In this document: positions 49,675 through 49,859 of the stretch, in pieces | Position numbering within the stretch: the stretch's first letter is position 1 | How the letters are laid out: each line of letters begins with the position of its first letter | DNA from: Moduliflexus sp964602655 | GTDB taxonomy: Bacteria; Moduliflexota; Moduliflexia; Moduliflexales; Moduliflexaceae | NCBI GenBank assembly: GCA_964602655.1 | Contig: CAZRSF010000044.1 | Location: forward strand, 1 to 49,859 | DNA: 49,859 nucleotides | Direction: 5' to 3' | Program-made: the position numbers and the translations under genes | The notes under the pieces: model-generated | What the model saw: the letters and a program-made list of their open reading frames with translations, nothing else | The model's database searches: none | What the model was told of the DNA's origin: nothing

Positions 49675-49709
49675 AAGCTGTCAGACACTTCGAAAGTGTC
49701 TGACAGCTT
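49675..49709. terminator. perfect GCTGTCAGACAC palindrome after pgm
   Basis: 16-base perfect arms (AAGCTGTCAGACACTT / AAGTGTCTGACAGCTT) with CGA loop. Same family as 41032 and 40205. It probably ends the pgm transcript, although only a short T-rich stretch follows. Confidence 0.75.
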
Positions 49710-49756
49710 GCTTACAACCTTGTGTGTCAATAAATATAAGGGGCTTTCTATTGTTT

Positions 49757-49859
49757 ATGAGATCACTCTTTTATAAGACGAACATGAAAACCCCGATTGT
49801 CTTGTTGGGAATGATTTTTGTAAATTTTCTGGCGATCTATTTGTGCGGACGTTATATTT
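49757..49859 (+). CDS. start of a membrane protein, cut by the window end
   Basis: An open frame of 34 codons runs off the end. After SLFYKTNMKTP comes a hydrophobic helix, IVLLGMIFVNFLAIYL, so an inner-membrane or exported protein is likely. AAGGGG lies about 13 bases before ATG 49757. The family cannot be named from this piece. Confidence 0.5.
   Translation, partial: MRSLFYKTNMKTPIVLLGMIFVNFLAIYLCGRYI

Overview
The window looks like chromosomal DNA from an uncultivated, Gram-negative-type bacterium, taken from a draft or metagenomic scaffold: a run of 10 N splits one helicase gene at 45994-46003. Sec signal peptides, a lipoprotein, a periplasmic HtrA protease and a short 4.5S-type SRP RNA fit a diderm cell. 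An MglA-like GTPase, many TPR proteins, a FGE/SUMF1-like protein and an Rpn-family nuclease recall large genomes of candidate lineages such as KSB3 (Modulibacteria). That placement is a guess; no rRNA is present to test it.

Layout. 1-4.2 kb: an XdhB/CoxM-type FAD subunit, then a minus-strand operon for a surface glycan (methyltransferase, flippase-like membrane protein, glycosyltransferase). 4.4-9.1 kb: Ppx/GppA phosphatase, an AT-rich restriction-modification pair with a NotI-like nuclease, and a DUF47/PiT phosphate transport pair. 9.3-15.1 kb: a REC-GAF-kinase protein, an MglA-like GTPase, aldose 1-epimerase and a secreted VWA-TPR protein. 15.5-22.7 kb: a minus-strand redox cluster headed by an ArsR-type regulator, with an iron-sulfur-flavoprotein-like reductase, VOC protein, nitroreductase, three tandem flavodoxin/2x[4Fe-4S] proteins, alpha/beta hydrolase, metallo-beta-lactamase-fold protein and J-domain protein. 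Several junctions are 4-bp ATGA overlaps, and matching palindromes stand before the regulator and before the first redox gene.

22.8-28.9 kb: a membrane/secreted protein pair, a large P-loop ATPase with TPR/Sel1-like repeats, and a zinc-ribbon TPR protein. 29-34.5 kb: an information-processing cluster read on the minus strand: tRNA-Ser(UGA), tRNA-Ser(GCU), tRNA-Arg(ACG), tadA, tRNA-Ser(CGA), tRNA-Ser(GGA), SRP RNA, dnaX, ybaB, recR, a soluble REC-histidine kinase and a HAD phosphatase. 34.6-38.9 kb: GNAT, GH88/105-like hydrolase, lipoprotein, HtrA protease and amidohydrolase. 39-41 kb: a toxin-antitoxin array containing a roughly 470-bp duplication, an intact RelBE-like pair and a VapC remnant. 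41-46.7 kb: FGE-like protein, Rpn nuclease, coiled-coil/TPR protein and a UvrD/PcrA-type helicase. 46.8 kb to the end: tRNA-Arg(CCG), a dipicolinate synthase A homologue (DpaA/SpoVFA), phosphoglucomutase and the start of a membrane protein.

The strongest leads are the ArsR-headed redox operon with its two near-identical operators, the NotI-like system, the orphan DpaA homologue, and the cluster of all four serine tRNAs with tadA beside its substrate tRNA. Palindromic repeats of at least four families are scattered between genes, mostly at 3' ends.
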